Both the position numbers and the translations under genes were made by a program. A DNA stretch of 64,000 nucleotides from Albidovulum sediminicola (GTDB lineage: Bacteria > Pseudomonadota > Alphaproteobacteria > Rhodobacterales > Rhodobacteraceae). The DNA is taken from the NCBI RefSeq assembly GCF_025751575.1, contig NZ_JAOWLA010000011.1:84491-148490 (forward strand). The letters run 5' to 3'. This document shows, one piece after another, positions 42,060 through 51,612 of the stretch (positions are counted from its first letter, which is position 1; each line of letters starts with the position of its first letter). Under the pieces are notes generated by a model that did no database searches, was not told where the DNA came from, and saw only the letters and a program-made list of their open reading frames with translations.

Positions 42060-43449
42060 CCGGTCCCCCTTCCTTGCGCAGGAAGATGTCCTGGCGCAGA
42101 TCGACGCCGGCCTGATGCAGCAGTTCCGCGCAGCGCGGCCGGATGCCCGTCGCGATGAACTCGCCCAGGACATCGCCGTTTTCGGACTTGCCGGAGCGCT
42201 TGAAGACGAAAATGTCCTGCATGGTCAGGGTGCTGCCTTCCATGCCGGTGATCTCACTCACGCTGACGACGCGGCGCTTGCCGTCGCTCATGCGGTTGAG
42301 CTGGACAACCATGTGCAGGCCGGATGCGATCTGGGCGCGGATGGCCGACAGCGGGAAGTCGATCCCCATCATCGTCACCATCTGTTCAAGCCGGCCCAGC
42401 GCGTCGCGGGCGGAGTTGGCGTGAACCGTGGTCATCGACCCGTCGTGACCGGTGTTCATCGCCTGGAGCATGTCGAAGGTCTCGGCCCCACGGACCTCGC
42501 CCACGATGATGCGGTCGGGGCGCATCCGGAGCGCGTTGCGCACCAGGTCGCGCTGCGTCACCGCGCCGGAACCACCGGGGGTGGGCGGACGGGTTTCCAG
42601 CCGCACGACATGTTCCTGCTGAAGTTGAAGCTCCGCGGCGTCCTCGATCGTCACGACCCGTTCACTATGGCCGATGTAGGAGGACATCGCGTTCAGCATC
42701 GTGGTCTTGCCCGAACCGGTCCCGCCAGAGATCAGGACGTTGAGCCGCGCCTCGACCAGGCCCTTGAGCAGCGTCGCCGCCGGTGCGGTCACAGAACCGA
42801 TGTCGATCATGCGCTGCATGGTCAGCGGATGGCGCGAGAATTTGCGGATCGAGAGCGAGGGGCCATCGATGGCGCAGGGCCGGATGATCGCGTTGACGCG
42901 ACTTCCGTCCTCAAGGCGCGCATCGACCCAGGGCTGGCTTTCATCGACCCGGCGCCCGACCCGCGACACGATCTTGTCGATGATGCGCAGGAGGTGGCGT
43001 TCATCCCGGAAGCGGACCTTGGTCCGCTCCAGCTTGCCGAAGCGTTCGACATAGACGCTGCTGTGGCTGTTGACGAGGATGTCGTTGATCGTCGGGTCGG
43101 CCAGAAGCGGCTCCAGCGGGCCGAAGCCCAGGACCTCGTCCAGAAGCTCGTCGATCAGCTGGTTGAATTCCTCCGACCGCATCGGCCGCTTCTGCTGCGA
43201 GAGCACGTTGGAGACGAGCGCGGCCACCTCGCGCCGAAGCTCCTCGGGCTGGACCTTGTCGATCACGGCCAGGTTCAGCCGCTCAAGCAGGACCTCGTGC
43301 AGCTGGCTTTTCAGCTCCAGCCGCTCGATCAGTTCGTTGTCGGCCTCGGTCGGCTGCCAAAGGGGTGCGACCGCCTCGCCCGTCTTTCCGCCGATCTCGA
43401 TGACATTGCTGGCGGCGGCGGGATTGCTGCGAGTGAAACTCTTGAACAC
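42046..43449 (-). CDS. tadA: Tad pilus assembly ATPase TadA (CpaF)
   Basis: TadA/CpaF is the secretion ATPase that powers Flp pilus assembly. The 467-residue product has Walker [11 protein letters not shown] (241-250) and the Asp box around [22 protein letters not shown]. The Walker B region is [22 protein letters not shown], with the His box following in [14 protein letters not shown]. The N-terminal domain has [17 protein letters not shown]. It starts 11 bases after cpaE and overlaps tadB. Confidence 0.95.
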   Translation of the reverse strand: MFKSFTRSNPAAASNVIEIGGKTGEAVAPLWQPTEADNELIERLELKSQLHEVLLERLNLAVIDKVQPEELRREVAALVSNVLSQQKRPMRSEEFNQLIDELLDEVLGFGPLEPLLADPTINDILVNSHSSVYVERFGKLERTKVRFRDERHLLRIIDKIVSRVGRRVDESQPWVDARLEDGSRVNAIIRPCAIDGPSLSIRKFSRHPLTMQRMIDIGSVTAPAATLLKGLVEARLNVLISGGTGSGKTTMLNAMSSYIGHSERVVTIEDAAELQLQQEHVVRLETRPPTPGGSGAVTQRDLVRNALRMRPDRIIVGEVRGAETFDMLQAMNTGHDGSMTTVHANSARDALGRLEQMVTMMGIDFPLSAIRAQIASGLHMVVQLNRMSDGKRRVVSVSEITGMEGSTLTMQDIFVFKRSGKSENGDVLGEFIATGIRPRCAELLHQAGVDLRQDIFLRKEGGPDARA

Positions 43450-43460
43450 GGTCGGACCTC

Positions 43461-44666
43461 CTATTTTGCAGCCCCGACCCGCGCCGCGGCGGGAAGGGCT
43501 TTTGTTATGGCTTTGGCAAGCTGACCGATCGCCTTGGTCAACGGCGACCGGCTTGCAACGGAGAACAGCGGCTTGCCCTGATCGACGGCGGCGCGGGCAG
43601 CCTTGTCGTCGGCGGGCAGCCAGAACTCCAGCTTGCTGTCGAGGGCGGCGGCGGCCTCCTTCTGGACGCTCGTGCGCATGAGGGGTCGGCCTTCGCGGTT
43701 GACGACGATTGTCACCGTCAGGCCGATGTTCACCGTCTTGAAGAAATCCATCAGGCGCCGGGCATGACGCACCGAGGGCACGGTGAGGTCGGTCACGATC
43801 AGCAGTTCATCAGCCTCTTCGATGACCGGCTCGACCCAGCTGACAAGGGCGCGCGGCAGGTCCACGACGACATAGTCATTGGTCTGGCGCAGAAGGTCGA
43901 GGATCGCCGCCACCTGGTCGTTGCGCAGGGCATCGACCGGGGCAAATTTCGAAGGCGCCGGCAGGACATTCAGCCCGCCGGGCAGCTTGGTCATCGTCTG
44001 TTCCAGGAACCGCAGATCGGGAACGGTGCCGTCCTGCGCGAGCTTCAGCAGCGCGTCCTGCTCCTCCAGATCAAGGGCGGAGCCGATGGTGCCGAACTGA
44101 AGATCGAAATCGACGAGCGCGACGCTGTGCTTGTCGGCCTTGTGCAGGAACCCGCTCTTGCCGGTCAGCGCATCGGCCAGGTTCAGCGCGACCGTCGTGG
44201 CGCCCGACCCGCCGCGGGCCTGGGCGACCGCGATCACCCGCCCGATCCGCCCCGGTGCGCTGCGCGTCTCGGGCACGGCCTTTTTGCCGAGACGCTCCAG
44301 TTGTTCGGTCAGTTCGGCGCCCGTGATTGGATAGGGCAGAACCTCGTCCACACCCGCCCGGGTCAGCTTGCGCGCATCCGCCAGCGAGATGTCGCCCGAG
44401 GCCAGCGCCAGAAGGATCGTGCCGTCGCGCCGGTTCTGGGCCAGCGCCTCGATCGCATGAATATCCGCCTCGTTCCCCGGATCGGTGTCGAAGATGATGA
44501 AGTCATGTTCCTGCGCGAACTTGACGGCCTGGCCGTTCAGCTGCGTCAGGGTCGAGGACTTCGTGTCGAGCTTGATCGCCGGGTCACCGCCAAGTGCTGC
44601 GCCGATCGCCTGGGACACCGCCTTGTCGGGGGTGATCACGAGGATGGATTTCATTGGAACCTTCAT
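43461..44666 (-). CDS. cpaE: Pilus assembly protein CpaE (TadZ)
   Basis: CpaE/TadZ is a MinD-like ATPase with an N-terminal receiver-like domain, thought to place the pilus machine at the cell pole. The 401-residue product has the receiver-type part (about 1-120, DFIIFDTDPGNEADIHAIE) and the deviant Walker A in VAQARGGSGATTVALNLA. The SIL-like VALVDFDLQFGTIGSALD segment follows. The start at 44666 has AAGGTAGG upstream; ATG at 44654 is an alternative. It precedes tadA. Confidence 0.92.
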   Translation of the reverse strand: MKVPMKSILVITPDKAVSQAIGAALGGDPAIKLDTKSSTLTQLNGQAVKFAQEHDFIIFDTDPGNEADIHAIEALAQNRRDGTILLALASGDISLADARKLTRAGVDEVLPYPITGAELTEQLERLGKKAVPETRSAPGRIGRVIAVAQARGGSGATTVALNLADALTGKSGFLHKADKHSVALVDFDLQFGTIGSALDLEEQDALLKLAQDGTVPDLRFLEQTMTKLPGGLNVLPAPSKFAPVDALRNDQVAAILDLLRQTNDYVVVDLPRALVSWVEPVIEEADELLIVTDLTVPSVRHARRLMDFFKTVNIGLTVTIVVNREGRPLMRTSVQKEAAAALDSKLEFWLPADDKAARAAVDQGKPLFSVASRSPLTKAIGQLAKAITKALPAAARVGAAK

Positions 44667-44706
44667 GGCCCTACCTTTCTTCTCACTCGTCCGCACTTGC
44701 CCCCGG

Positions 44707-45390
44707 TCATCCGTTTTCCCCCTGCGCCAGATCCTCCGCGGGCAGCGAAACGCTGAGCGCCGGGAACTGGACCGTCTGCGCGAAGGTCGATGTCCCCCCC
44801 GCCATCGACACGAAGCCGGAGATGGGCGTCACGAAATTGAACTGCAAATTCTGCACCTGCGCCGTCACGATGGGGACGTAGGGTCCGCCCAGGAAACCGA
44901 GCCGCAGGGAAGTGCTGCCAAGGATGGCACTGTCGTCGTAGGTGATCCGGACGTTTGCCGCGGTGGCCTTGCCCGGCATCAGGTCGTCGATGCTGTTCCA
45001 GATCTCGATCGCGGTCGGGTTGGCGACGGCGATCCCCTGCGCAAGGCTGCAGGTGGACTGGGCCACCTGGGCGCAGATCGAACCGGACTGGTTGCAGGCG
45101 GTCCCGAAGCGCGGCGCGATCGGGTCGGAGTTGCCCGGATCGCGGCTTGTCGTGTCAGGGATCGCGACCGCGCCGGGAACCCCGTTGCAGGCGCCGGGGC
45201 GGACGATGGCGATGCGCACGGCGCGCTGCATGGCCTTTTCGGCGGTGACGACATCGTAGCCCAGCCGACCGAAGTCGATGATGCCGAGGAAGATCAGCAG
45301 AAAGATCGGCAGCACCACCGCCAGTTCGACAAGGACGGCCCCCCGCTCGCGGCGGACGAAGCCGCCAAGGATATGGAAGGCCCGCGTCAT
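44707..45390 (-). CDS. TadE-like minor pseudopilin, copy 1
   Basis: The 227-residue product has a short basic N-terminus and the TadE signature in FVRRERGAVLVELAVVLPIF, with a glutamate five residues after the processing glycine-like position. A long soluble domain with paired cysteines follows. TadE-type pseudopilins are cleaved by the prepilin peptidase and act in pilus initiation. It overlaps the next TadE-like gene by four bases and lies 40 bases before cpaE. Confidence 0.88.
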   Translation of the reverse strand: MTRAFHILGGFVRRERGAVLVELAVVLPIFLLIFLGIIDFGRLGYDVVTAEKAMQRAVRIAIVRPGACNGVPGAVAIPDTTSRDPGNSDPIAPRFGTACNQSGSICAQVAQSTCSLAQGIAVANPTAIEIWNSIDDLMPGKATAANVRITYDDSAILGSTSLRLGFLGGPYVPIVTAQVQNLQFNFVTPISGFVSMAGGTSTFAQTVQFPALSVSLPAEDLAQGENG

Positions 45391-45908
45391 GTTCCGAACA
45401 CCTTGACTGAATCGCTGATCGTCGTGGTCAAGCCAGAAAACCTTTGCCCGCCCAGAAGCTCGAAGGCCGAGGAAAACGGGAAGTTGACCGTCATCGTCGC
45501 GGCCACCCGTACGACGGCCGGGCGCACATGATAGGCGGGGCTGTTCGACGGGCAGGTGTAGGTGGCCCTGACCGACGTCAGGGTGATGCCCGACGGAAAG
45601 AGCGAGGCGTTGCTGACGCTCCGGCCGACAATCGTCTGCAAGATGGCGTCATAGTTGCTGAGGGCGTTGGCCGTGGGGGCGGTGTTGCAAAGGTCGATCG
45701 GAAGGTGCCGCGACATGTAGCGCGTCGCGTCGCGCACGCCGGAAATCGCGGTGTGGTAGTTTTTCATCATCCGCGTGCCTTCCACGATGACCGCGAAGAA
45801 GATCAGCAGGATCGGAAGGGAGAAAGCGAACTCCACCAGGATCGCGCCTTCCTCCCGCCGGAGGAACCGGCGCAGGCTTTTCGGAAGGTCGATGCGCAGG
45901 ATCCTCAT
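45387..45908 (-). CDS. TadE-like minor pseudopilin, copy 2
   Basis: The 173-residue product starts MRILRIDLPKSLRRF and has the hydrophobic segment RREEGAILVEFAFSLPILLI with the glutamate at the expected place after the charged lead. The soluble domain that follows has two cysteine pairs (about 74 and 118 onward). Its ATG at 45908 is four bases after the tadG stop. It is shorter than its neighbour and is a distinct minor pilin. Confidence 0.88.
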   Translation of the reverse strand: MRILRIDLPKSLRRFLRREEGAILVEFAFSLPILLIFFAVIVEGTRMMKNYHTAISGVRDATRYMSRHLPIDLCNTAPTANALSNYDAILQTIVGRSVSNASLFPSGITLTSVRATYTCPSNSPAYHVRPAVVRVAATMTVNFPFSSAFELLGGQRFSGLTTTISDSVKVFGT

Positions 45909-45912
45909 GACA

Positions 45913-47379
45913 TCACCGGAAAAGCTGGACGATTTCGTGGAAGACGCCGCTGCCCGCGTTGCCGTTGCCACCGGCAGAGCCGATGACCTCGCCATAGATC
46001 GACAGTTCGGGCGCCGCGCCCACAGGCTGGAGAAGGAAGACCCGGACGTATTCCTTGACCGGGATATTGGTCGCGCTGCCGCGCAGGGCCTCGGCGACGG
46101 TTCCTTGCGAACAGTCGACGGCCGCCATGATCAGCTCGCGACGCGCGGGATCGGGATAGGGAAGCGCCCCGCACATCGGCCGGCCCGTCTCTGACTTGCC
46201 AGCGGGAAAGATGGCCGGCGTGGTGGCCGAGTAGTTCCCGTTCAACTCCGACAGGTAATAGTCGTAGCGGGTCGTCGCGGACGCATGCGGATCAGCCGGG
46301 GCCGGGTTCGCCGTGGTGCCATAGTTCATGGTCACATAGTTCGCGCGCCCGACGCTCCAGTCGCCATCGCCGTAGCGCCCGCAGCCGGGGAAGCAATCGT
46401 CAGGCGGCAGAGCCACGGTATCGGGCGACGGATCGGCGTTGTTGTTGATGCAGCTGCTGCCGTTGCCGTTCGGCACCAAACCCTTGGTGACGCCGGGGGC
46501 GGGGGCATATTTCACACCGTCGGCCCCGGGCTTCAGGTCACCAGGCCACATGTCGAACCGCGTGTTCAGCGAATTGGTGAGGCCGTTTTTCTGCCCCGGC
46601 TCTGTATCGACGCCGCGCTGGCGGAAGCATTGGGTGATGGACCCGGCGGCGCCCAGCGCACAGCTCAGCGCCTGCGGCCCGGACAGACCCGCGCAGTTGC
46701 CCGTCGAGTCGACCGCGACGGTGGACGGCTGGAGAAAGCCGAAATCGCCCGGTCCCCAGGCCGCGCTGTTGCCGCCCGCGCGCATCAGGATCGTGCGCCC
46801 TTCCCAGGTGTCGGCATCGAAGCCCGGCGGCATGCAGAACATCATCGGCGTGATGTCGCAGGCGTAGGAGGCGAAGCCCGCGACCGCCTCTGCCCCAAAG
46901 GTCGGGGTGCTTTGCGCCTGCCCGGTCAGCGCGAAAAACGCGCGCCCGAAGGTGAAGGGCACGGTCTTCGGCGCAACCTGAACACGGGCAAAGATCGCGT
47001 CCGTATCGCCGAGGGCCGTGTTGGCCGAGGTGATCGCAGTGGTATCGAGCGTGGGGAGGGAACGCAGGAACGTCAGCGTGAAATCCGTCGAGTCCAGCGC
47101 GTTGCCACTCGCGTCATCCGCAAAAGTCTGCCGGTCGGTAAAGAAGTTGGTGGCGGCCGCCTGCGCCCGCGCCCGCGCGCCGTTCTCGCCGTCAAGCTCG
47201 CCCGCGGCGCTCAGCGCGATGTGATCGGCAAAGGACTGAAGCTCGGATTGCGTCGTGGCCATGCGGCCGAGGTCATAGGACAATGCGATCATGCCAAGGA
47301 TCGTACCCAGAGAGACCGCGACGATGATCAGGATCGCTCCGTCGTCGTTCTTCGCAAATCTGGCGGCAGTCCTGCGCAT
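45913..47379 (-). CDS. TadG-like pilus assembly protein
   Basis: The 488-residue product has the TadE/TadG-type N-terminus NDDGAILIIVAVSLGTILGMI followed by the TadG region SYDLGRMATTQSELQSFADH, where the membrane-bound part ends. A long extracytoplasmic domain follows, with several cysteines and SPDTVALPPDDCFPGCG. ATG 47379 (MRRTAARFAK) has GGAG just before it; the in-frame TTG at 47400 overlaps that site and is rejected. Its precise role in the pilus is not known. Confidence 0.85.
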   Translation of the reverse strand: MRRTAARFAKNDDGAILIIVAVSLGTILGMIALSYDLGRMATTQSELQSFADHIALSAAGELDGENGARARAQAAATNFFTDRQTFADDASGNALDSTDFTLTFLRSLPTLDTTAITSANTALGDTDAIFARVQVAPKTVPFTFGRAFFALTGQAQSTPTFGAEAVAGFASYACDITPMMFCMPPGFDADTWEGRTILMRAGGNSAAWGPGDFGFLQPSTVAVDSTGNCAGLSGPQALSCALGAAGSITQCFRQRGVDTEPGQKNGLTNSLNTRFDMWPGDLKPGADGVKYAPAPGVTKGLVPNGNGSSCINNNADPSPDTVALPPDDCFPGCGRYGDGDWSVGRANYVTMNYGTTANPAPADPHASATTRYDYYLSELNGNYSATTPAIFPAGKSETGRPMCGALPYPDPARRELIMAAVDCSQGTVAEALRGSATNIPVKEYVRVFLLQPVGAAPELSIYGEVIGSAGGNGNAGSGVFHEIVQLFR

Positions 47380-47456
47380 CGCATCGCTCCGTTTGACCAA
47401 TCCCGTCCGCTGTCCCTCACGGATAGCGGTGCCGGAGGGTGTTTGCCCCCGCGTCG

Positions 47457-48263
47457 TCAGTTGTTGATTTCGACCTCGGTCAGTTCGTTCCCGCGCCGGA
47501 CCTTGATCCGCGTCTTCTCGACCTCGTCCTCGGTCGGCGATTTTTCCTGAAGGATGTCCGACAGACGGATGGAATTCAGCGGCTGGTCAACGACGTTGTC
47601 GAGCGTGCGCAGCGTCAGGCTCAGCGTGCCGGCGCTTTGCGCCAGCGCGAGCTTCTGGCTCTGCTCGGGCGAAACCTCGACCGTGACGGTGCGCGCGATG
47701 TCGGGCGCGGCATTCTGTTCGTTCGTCTGCTGATCAACGCCGATGACGCGGATATTCTGAAGGATCGTGACGGCGCGCAGCCCATCGCCCCCGCCCTGGG
47801 TCAGCACGATATCGACCGTGTCGCCCGGCGTCACGAAACCGCCGACACCGGTGACGGCATCGACGCGGATCGCCATGGCGCGAGTGTTGGCGCCAAGCGT
47901 CTGCACGATCGTGACCTTTTCGCCGAAATTCGAAACCTTGGAGGCCAGGATCAACTCGCCCGGCGACATGGAGCCCTTGGCCCGGCGCGGCTGGCCGCCC
48001 GCCTGGGGCAAAAGCGCATCAACATCGGTGAAGGCACCGACGGGCAGCGCCTCGCGCGGCCAGGACACGATCTGGAGCATCTGCGGTTCGATCGCCTGAC
48101 CGAACTTGATCTCGCGCCCCGCGACGATGGCCGTCACCAGACCGTTCGTCGGGTCGGTGGAGGCGGTCGCGGCCGTCTGCTTGAGATACTCGCGGGCGCC
48201 AAAGGCCGATCCGCCGGCGACGGCGATACCTAGTAACGCGACGAGCACGGATTTCATGGCCAT
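47457..48263 (-). CDS. cpaB: Flp pilus assembly protein CpaB (RcpC)
   Basis: CpaB/RcpC is a periplasmic SAF-domain protein thought to link the pilus to the cell wall and outer-membrane channel. The 268-residue product has an N-terminal membrane anchor (VLVALLGIAVAGGSAFG), the SAF core REIKFGQAIEPQMLQIVSWP, and the RcpC region with GGFVTPGDTVDIVLTQ and ARTVTVEVSPEQSQKLALAQ. It follows flp on the same strand, with a strong hairpin between. Confidence 0.9.
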   Translation of the reverse strand: MAMKSVLVALLGIAVAGGSAFGAREYLKQTAATASTDPTNGLVTAIVAGREIKFGQAIEPQMLQIVSWPREALPVGAFTDVDALLPQAGGQPRRAKGSMSPGELILASKVSNFGEKVTIVQTLGANTRAMAIRVDAVTGVGGFVTPGDTVDIVLTQGGGDGLRAVTILQNIRVIGVDQQTNEQNAAPDIARTVTVEVSPEQSQKLALAQSAGTLSLTLRTLDNVVDQPLNSIRLSDILQEKSPTEDEVEKTRIKVRRGNELTEVEINN

Positions 48264-48305
48264 GACGGTATTCCTTCTGCTCTCAAATTTCTCGATTTAG
48301 ATTTT

Positions 48306-48330
48306 GATCCGGGCGCCGGGCGCCCGGATC
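48306..48330. other. 25-base inverted repeat in the flp-cpaB gap
   Basis: GATCCGGGCGCC (48306-48317) and GGCGCCCGGATC (48319-48330) form a 12-bp stem. T-rich sequence (TGTTTT) follows on the plus strand, but the genes here run on the minus strand, where A-rich sequence follows. It may be an RNA-stability hairpin at the 3' end of the flp message rather than a terminator. Confidence 0.55.
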
Positions 48331-48374
48331 TGTTTTAATCTGAAGCCCCGTTCAAGATCGGGTCACGTCAGATA

Positions 48375-48572
48375 TCAGCACGTTGCGCCGGAATCGGCCG
48401 TCATCTGGTTGCAGGCCGCATCCATCTGCGCCTCGATCTCGCCGGCCAGCCCGGAAAGGAGCGTGGTGCCGATGGTCACCGCGAGGATCAGCGCGATGCC
48501 GTATTCGACGAGGGTCACACCTTCATCATCTTTGCGAAGACGGGCGAAGAGTTTGGTAAAAGCGTCACGCAT
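48375..48572 (-). CDS. flp: Flp-family type IVb pilin
   Basis: The 65-residue product is the major pilin of the Tad pilus. It has a charged leader (MRDAFTKLFARLRKDDEG), the prepilin cleavage site after G18 and the Glu at +5 (E23 in VTLVEYGIALIL), then one hydrophobic helix and a short cysteine-containing tail (AACNQMTADSGATC). GAGGGAG lies upstream of the ATG. It is the first gene of the locus and is expected to be processed by CpaA. Confidence 0.95.
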   Translation of the reverse strand: MRDAFTKLFARLRKDDEGVTLVEYGIALILAVTIGTTLLSGLAGEIEAQMDAACNQMTADSGATC

Positions 48573-48994
48573 TTGTTTCTCCCTCAATTGCGTTCCGTGA
48601 AAAGGCCGGAGGTCCGGCGTTTGGTCCGAACCGGAAGAAATCCTCACGGCTCCCATTCATGATCGCGGTTCGCGGCCCTCGCCGCATCGTCTGAACAGAT
48701 GAATTTTTCACCTATCGGTTGTATTTCTGCGCTTGCGGCATTCCCCAAAGGGGATTTTGGTGCCGTAAATCCCGAAAAGTCCGGCTTGGCGCCCAGAGAA
48801 TCGGGCCTTTCCACCGTCTGATCGTGATTCCCGGCCGAGCCACGCGATCACCTCGGGCATTTATCGGCAACAAGCGCCGATAGCCAGACTTGATTGTTTC
48901 CATTAGCGGCCAAATCACCCGCACCGCGGGCAGGTTTTCTGCACTGACCGGGTGAAAACATCGCTTTCCTGCAGTGCAGCGCGGGCGGAGTGCC
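48573..48994. other. 422-base gene-free region upstream of flp
   Basis: No gene I can support lies here. It should hold the flp promoter on the minus strand, with GAGGGAG before the start. A small palindrome, TCCCCAAAGGGGA (48742-48754), is present. A 70-codon minus frame at 48712-48924 shows no recognisable features or ribosome site. The right part is the 3' flank of the TauE-type gene. Confidence 0.6.
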
Positions 48995-49753
48995 TCAGAC
49001 CGACAGCGCGCGGCGGATCAGGTTCAGCCCGGTGATGGCGAGCACGACAAGCGTCCAACGGCGGAAGCGGCGCGCGTCAAGCCGGTCCTGAATCGCAAAT
49101 CCGAACCAGAGCCCGGCCAGGGCCGGCGGAAGCAGCCAGACCGACAGCCCGAGCCGATCCATCGTGATGACACCCGATCCCAGGTGCCCGGCCAGAAGCG
49201 CGACCGAGCCGATGGAATAGACCACCCCCTGCACCCGCACGCTTTCACGCTTTTCTGCCTCCAGCGAGACCAGAAGCGCGATGATCGGCGGCCCCCAAAC
49301 CCCCGATACGCCGCCATAAACACCGCCGACGACCCCTGTCAGAACCTCGACCAGGCCGCGGTTCTTCGCGTCGAACCGGATCTGGCGCCCGGCGAGTTGC
49401 GTCAGGGCGAAGGCCACGATCGGCACGCCAAGCGCCCCCAGCAACACCGCCTGCGGGATCAGCGGCACGGCCTGCGCCGTCAGGAGGACGAAGATCACCA
49501 GCGTCGCGATCATGCGCTTGTAATCGCGGACCGAGGCCCAGGCCTCCCCCGCGCCCTGCCTGAGGGCTTGGACCGCATTGGTCAGAAGCGTGGGCAGGAT
49601 CAGTGCGACCAGCGCCTGTTCCGCTGGCATGAAGGAGGCCAGGCCAGAGATCATGATCATCGGCATGGCGAATCCCACCGCGCCCTTCACGACCCCCGCG
49701 AAAAGCGCGACACTTGCCGCCGCCAGATAAAGCCAGATCTCTGCTGCCACCAT
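48995..49753 (-). CDS. TauE/SafE family membrane transporter
   Basis: The 252-residue product is a multi-helix inner-membrane protein with the TauE/SafE pattern. The first repeat is SVALFAGVVKGAVGFAMPMI and the second is GVVGGVYGGVSGVWGPPII, both with glycine-rich helix breaks. These proteins export sulfite or organosulfonates, or act in other anion transport. ATG 49753 (MVAAEIWLYL) is preferred over the in-frame upstream start at 49804, whose added residues are polar and not helix-like. The substrate is not shown by the sequence. Confidence 0.85.
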   Translation of the reverse strand: MVAAEIWLYLAAASVALFAGVVKGAVGFAMPMIMISGLASFMPAEQALVALILPTLLTNAVQALRQGAGEAWASVRDYKRMIATLVIFVLLTAQAVPLIPQAVLLGALGVPIVAFALTQLAGRQIRFDAKNRGLVEVLTGVVGGVYGGVSGVWGPPIIALLVSLEAEKRESVRVQGVVYSIGSVALLAGHLGSGVITMDRLGLSVWLLPPALAGLWFGFAIQDRLDARRFRRWTLVVLAITGLNLIRRALSV

Positions 49754-49915
49754 GGGATGCCGCCCTTTCGCCTGTCCTATAGCGATCACGCCAAGCGGCC
49801 GCACCCCAAATCCGCCGCGACAGATTTGTGCCTCTGACGGCGGAAATGCGAATTAATATTGCGCTGCACCTGCAAAATGGCTAGGAGAGTGCGACCGCAG
49901 AATAGGAGTCCACCG

Positions 49916-51580
49916 ATGGCACATGACGGGGCCGAGATGCCGATGAGCGTGATCCTTTCCGACCTGACCGAACTGACGACCGCCGCCCTGCCGCAGGTCG
50001 AGGCGATCCTGGCCGATGCCACCGCCGCGGTGCGCGCCATGGTCGACCGCGACGGCAAGATCTCCGGCGCCGCGCTGGAGGCGAACCAGTTCTCGGCCCA
50101 TGCCCTGTCCTGGCTGGCAACTTACGTCGAATCGCTGCGGCAGCTGAACGCCTGGGCCGGTCGGATCGCCGCATCCGGCGGCTTTGGCGAGATGGAGCAG
50201 CTGATCCTCCAGATCGGCTTTGGCGAGTACCTCGCGCAGATCGCCGGCGGCATCCCGATGAGCCAGGGTGAGGTCGCGCGGCTTTCCGATCTGGGCACCG
50301 CCTGGGCGCCCGACGGCGCGGCCGCGACGCTGATCGCGCATGGCAACTCGCCCGCCGCGCGGGCGCGCCTGGTCGCGCTCATGCGCGACAACCACGGGCG
50401 CGCGACCTTCGGCGCCTCGGGTCTCGACGACGAACTGGAGATGATCCGCGACCAGTTCCGCCGCTATGCCGAGGACCGCGTGGTGCCGAACGCCCACAGC
50501 TGGCACCTGAAGGACGAGCTGATCCCAATGGAGATCATCCAGGAACTGGCGGAACTGGGCGTCTTCGGCCTGACGATCCCGGAGGAGTTCGGGGGCCTGG
50601 GTCTCTCCAAAGCTTCGATGGTCGTGGTCAGCGAGGAACTGAGCCGCGGATACATCGGCGTGGGTTCGCTCGGCACCCGATCCGAGATCGCAGCCGAACT
50701 GATCCTTTGCGGCGGCACGCCCGAACAGAAGGCCCAGTGGCTGCCGAAGCTCGCGAGCGGGGAGATCCTTCCGACCGCCGTCTTCACCGAGCCCAACACC
50801 GGCTCCGACCTCGGCTCGCTGCGCACCCGCGCCGTGCGGACCGAAGACGGCTGGGAGGTGACCGGCAACAAGACCTGGATCACCCACGCCGCGCGCACCC
50901 ATGTGATGACGCTGCTCGCACGGACCGACCCGAACACGACCGACTGGCGCGGCCTGTCCATGTTCCTGGCCGAGAAAACCCCCGGAACCGCCGAGGAGCC
51001 CTTCCCCACCCCCGGCATGACGGGCGGAGAGATCGAGGTGCTGGGCTATCGCGGCATGAAGGAATACGAGCTTGGCTTCGACGGCTTCAAGGTCAAGTCG
51101 GAAAACCTGCTGGGCGGCCAGCCGGGCCAGGGTTTCAAGCAGCTCATGCAGACGTTTGAATCCGCCCGCATCCAGACAGCGGCCCGCGCCATCGGCGTGG
51201 CGCAGTCGGCGCTGGAGGTCGGCATGAAATACGCCGAAGACCGCAAGCAGTTTGGGAAATCCCTCATCGAGTTCCCGCGCGTCGCCGGCAAGCTGGCCAT
51301 GATGGCAGTCGAGATCATGATCGCGCGCCAGCTGACCTACCACTCGGCCTGGCAGAAGGACCATGACAAGCGCTGCGACCTGGAGGCGGGCATGGCCAAG
51401 CTTCTGGGCGCCCGCGTGGCTTGGGCGTCCGCCGACAACGCGCTCCAGATCCATGGCGGCAACGGCTTTGCGCTGGAATACCAGATCAGCCGCATCCTCT
51501 GCGATGCACGCATCCTCAACATCTTCGAGGGCGCGGCGGAGATCCAGGCGCAGGTCATCGCGCGGCGGCTTCTGGACTGA
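49916..51580 (+). CDS. mcd: (2S)-methylsuccinyl-CoA dehydrogenase (ethylmalonyl-CoA pathway)
   Basis: Mcd oxidises methylsuccinyl-CoA to mesaconyl-CoA, a step of the ethylmalonyl-CoA pathway for acetyl-CoA assimilation. The 554-residue product is an acyl-CoA dehydrogenase with an N-terminal extension of about 150 residues (ending near ARLVALMRDN), which is specific to this enzyme type. The catalytic core shows AVFTEPNTGSDLGSLRTRA, the ESARIQTAARAIGVAQSAL helix and the C-terminal NIFEGAAEIQAQVI segment. ATG 49916 has GGAG eight bases upstream; in-frame starts further left are not supported. Confidence 0.9.
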   Translation: MAHDGAEMPMSVILSDLTELTTAALPQVEAILADATAAVRAMVDRDGKISGAALEANQFSAHALSWLATYVESLRQLNAWAGRIAASGGFGEMEQLILQIGFGEYLAQIAGGIPMSQGEVARLSDLGTAWAPDGAAATLIAHGNSPAARARLVALMRDNHGRATFGASGLDDELEMIRDQFRRYAEDRVVPNAHSWHLKDELIPMEIIQELAELGVFGLTIPEEFGGLGLSKASMVVVSEELSRGYIGVGSLGTRSEIAAELILCGGTPEQKAQWLPKLASGEILPTAVFTEPNTGSDLGSLRTRAVRTEDGWEVTGNKTWITHAARTHVMTLLARTDPNTTDWRGLSMFLAEKTPGTAEEPFPTPGMTGGEIEVLGYRGMKEYELGFDGFKVKSENLLGGQPGQGFKQLMQTFESARIQTAARAIGVAQSALEVGMKYAEDRKQFGKSLIEFPRVAGKLAMMAVEIMIARQLTYHSAWQKDHDKRCDLEAGMAKLLGARVAWASADNALQIHGGNGFALEYQISRILCDARILNIFEGAAEIQAQVIARRLLD

Positions 51581-51612
51581 AGCCGCCAGGCCAGGCGGCG
51601 GCGGTCCGGCAG

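Noticed and set aside
48712..48924. 70-codon minus-strand frame upstream of flp
   Set aside because: No ribosome site, no family-like pattern and no conserved context; random frames of this length are common in GC-rich DNA.
51582..51599. GCCGCC/GGCGGC hairpin between mcd and the MFS gene
   Set aside because: Only a six-base stem without T run; too weak to call a terminator.
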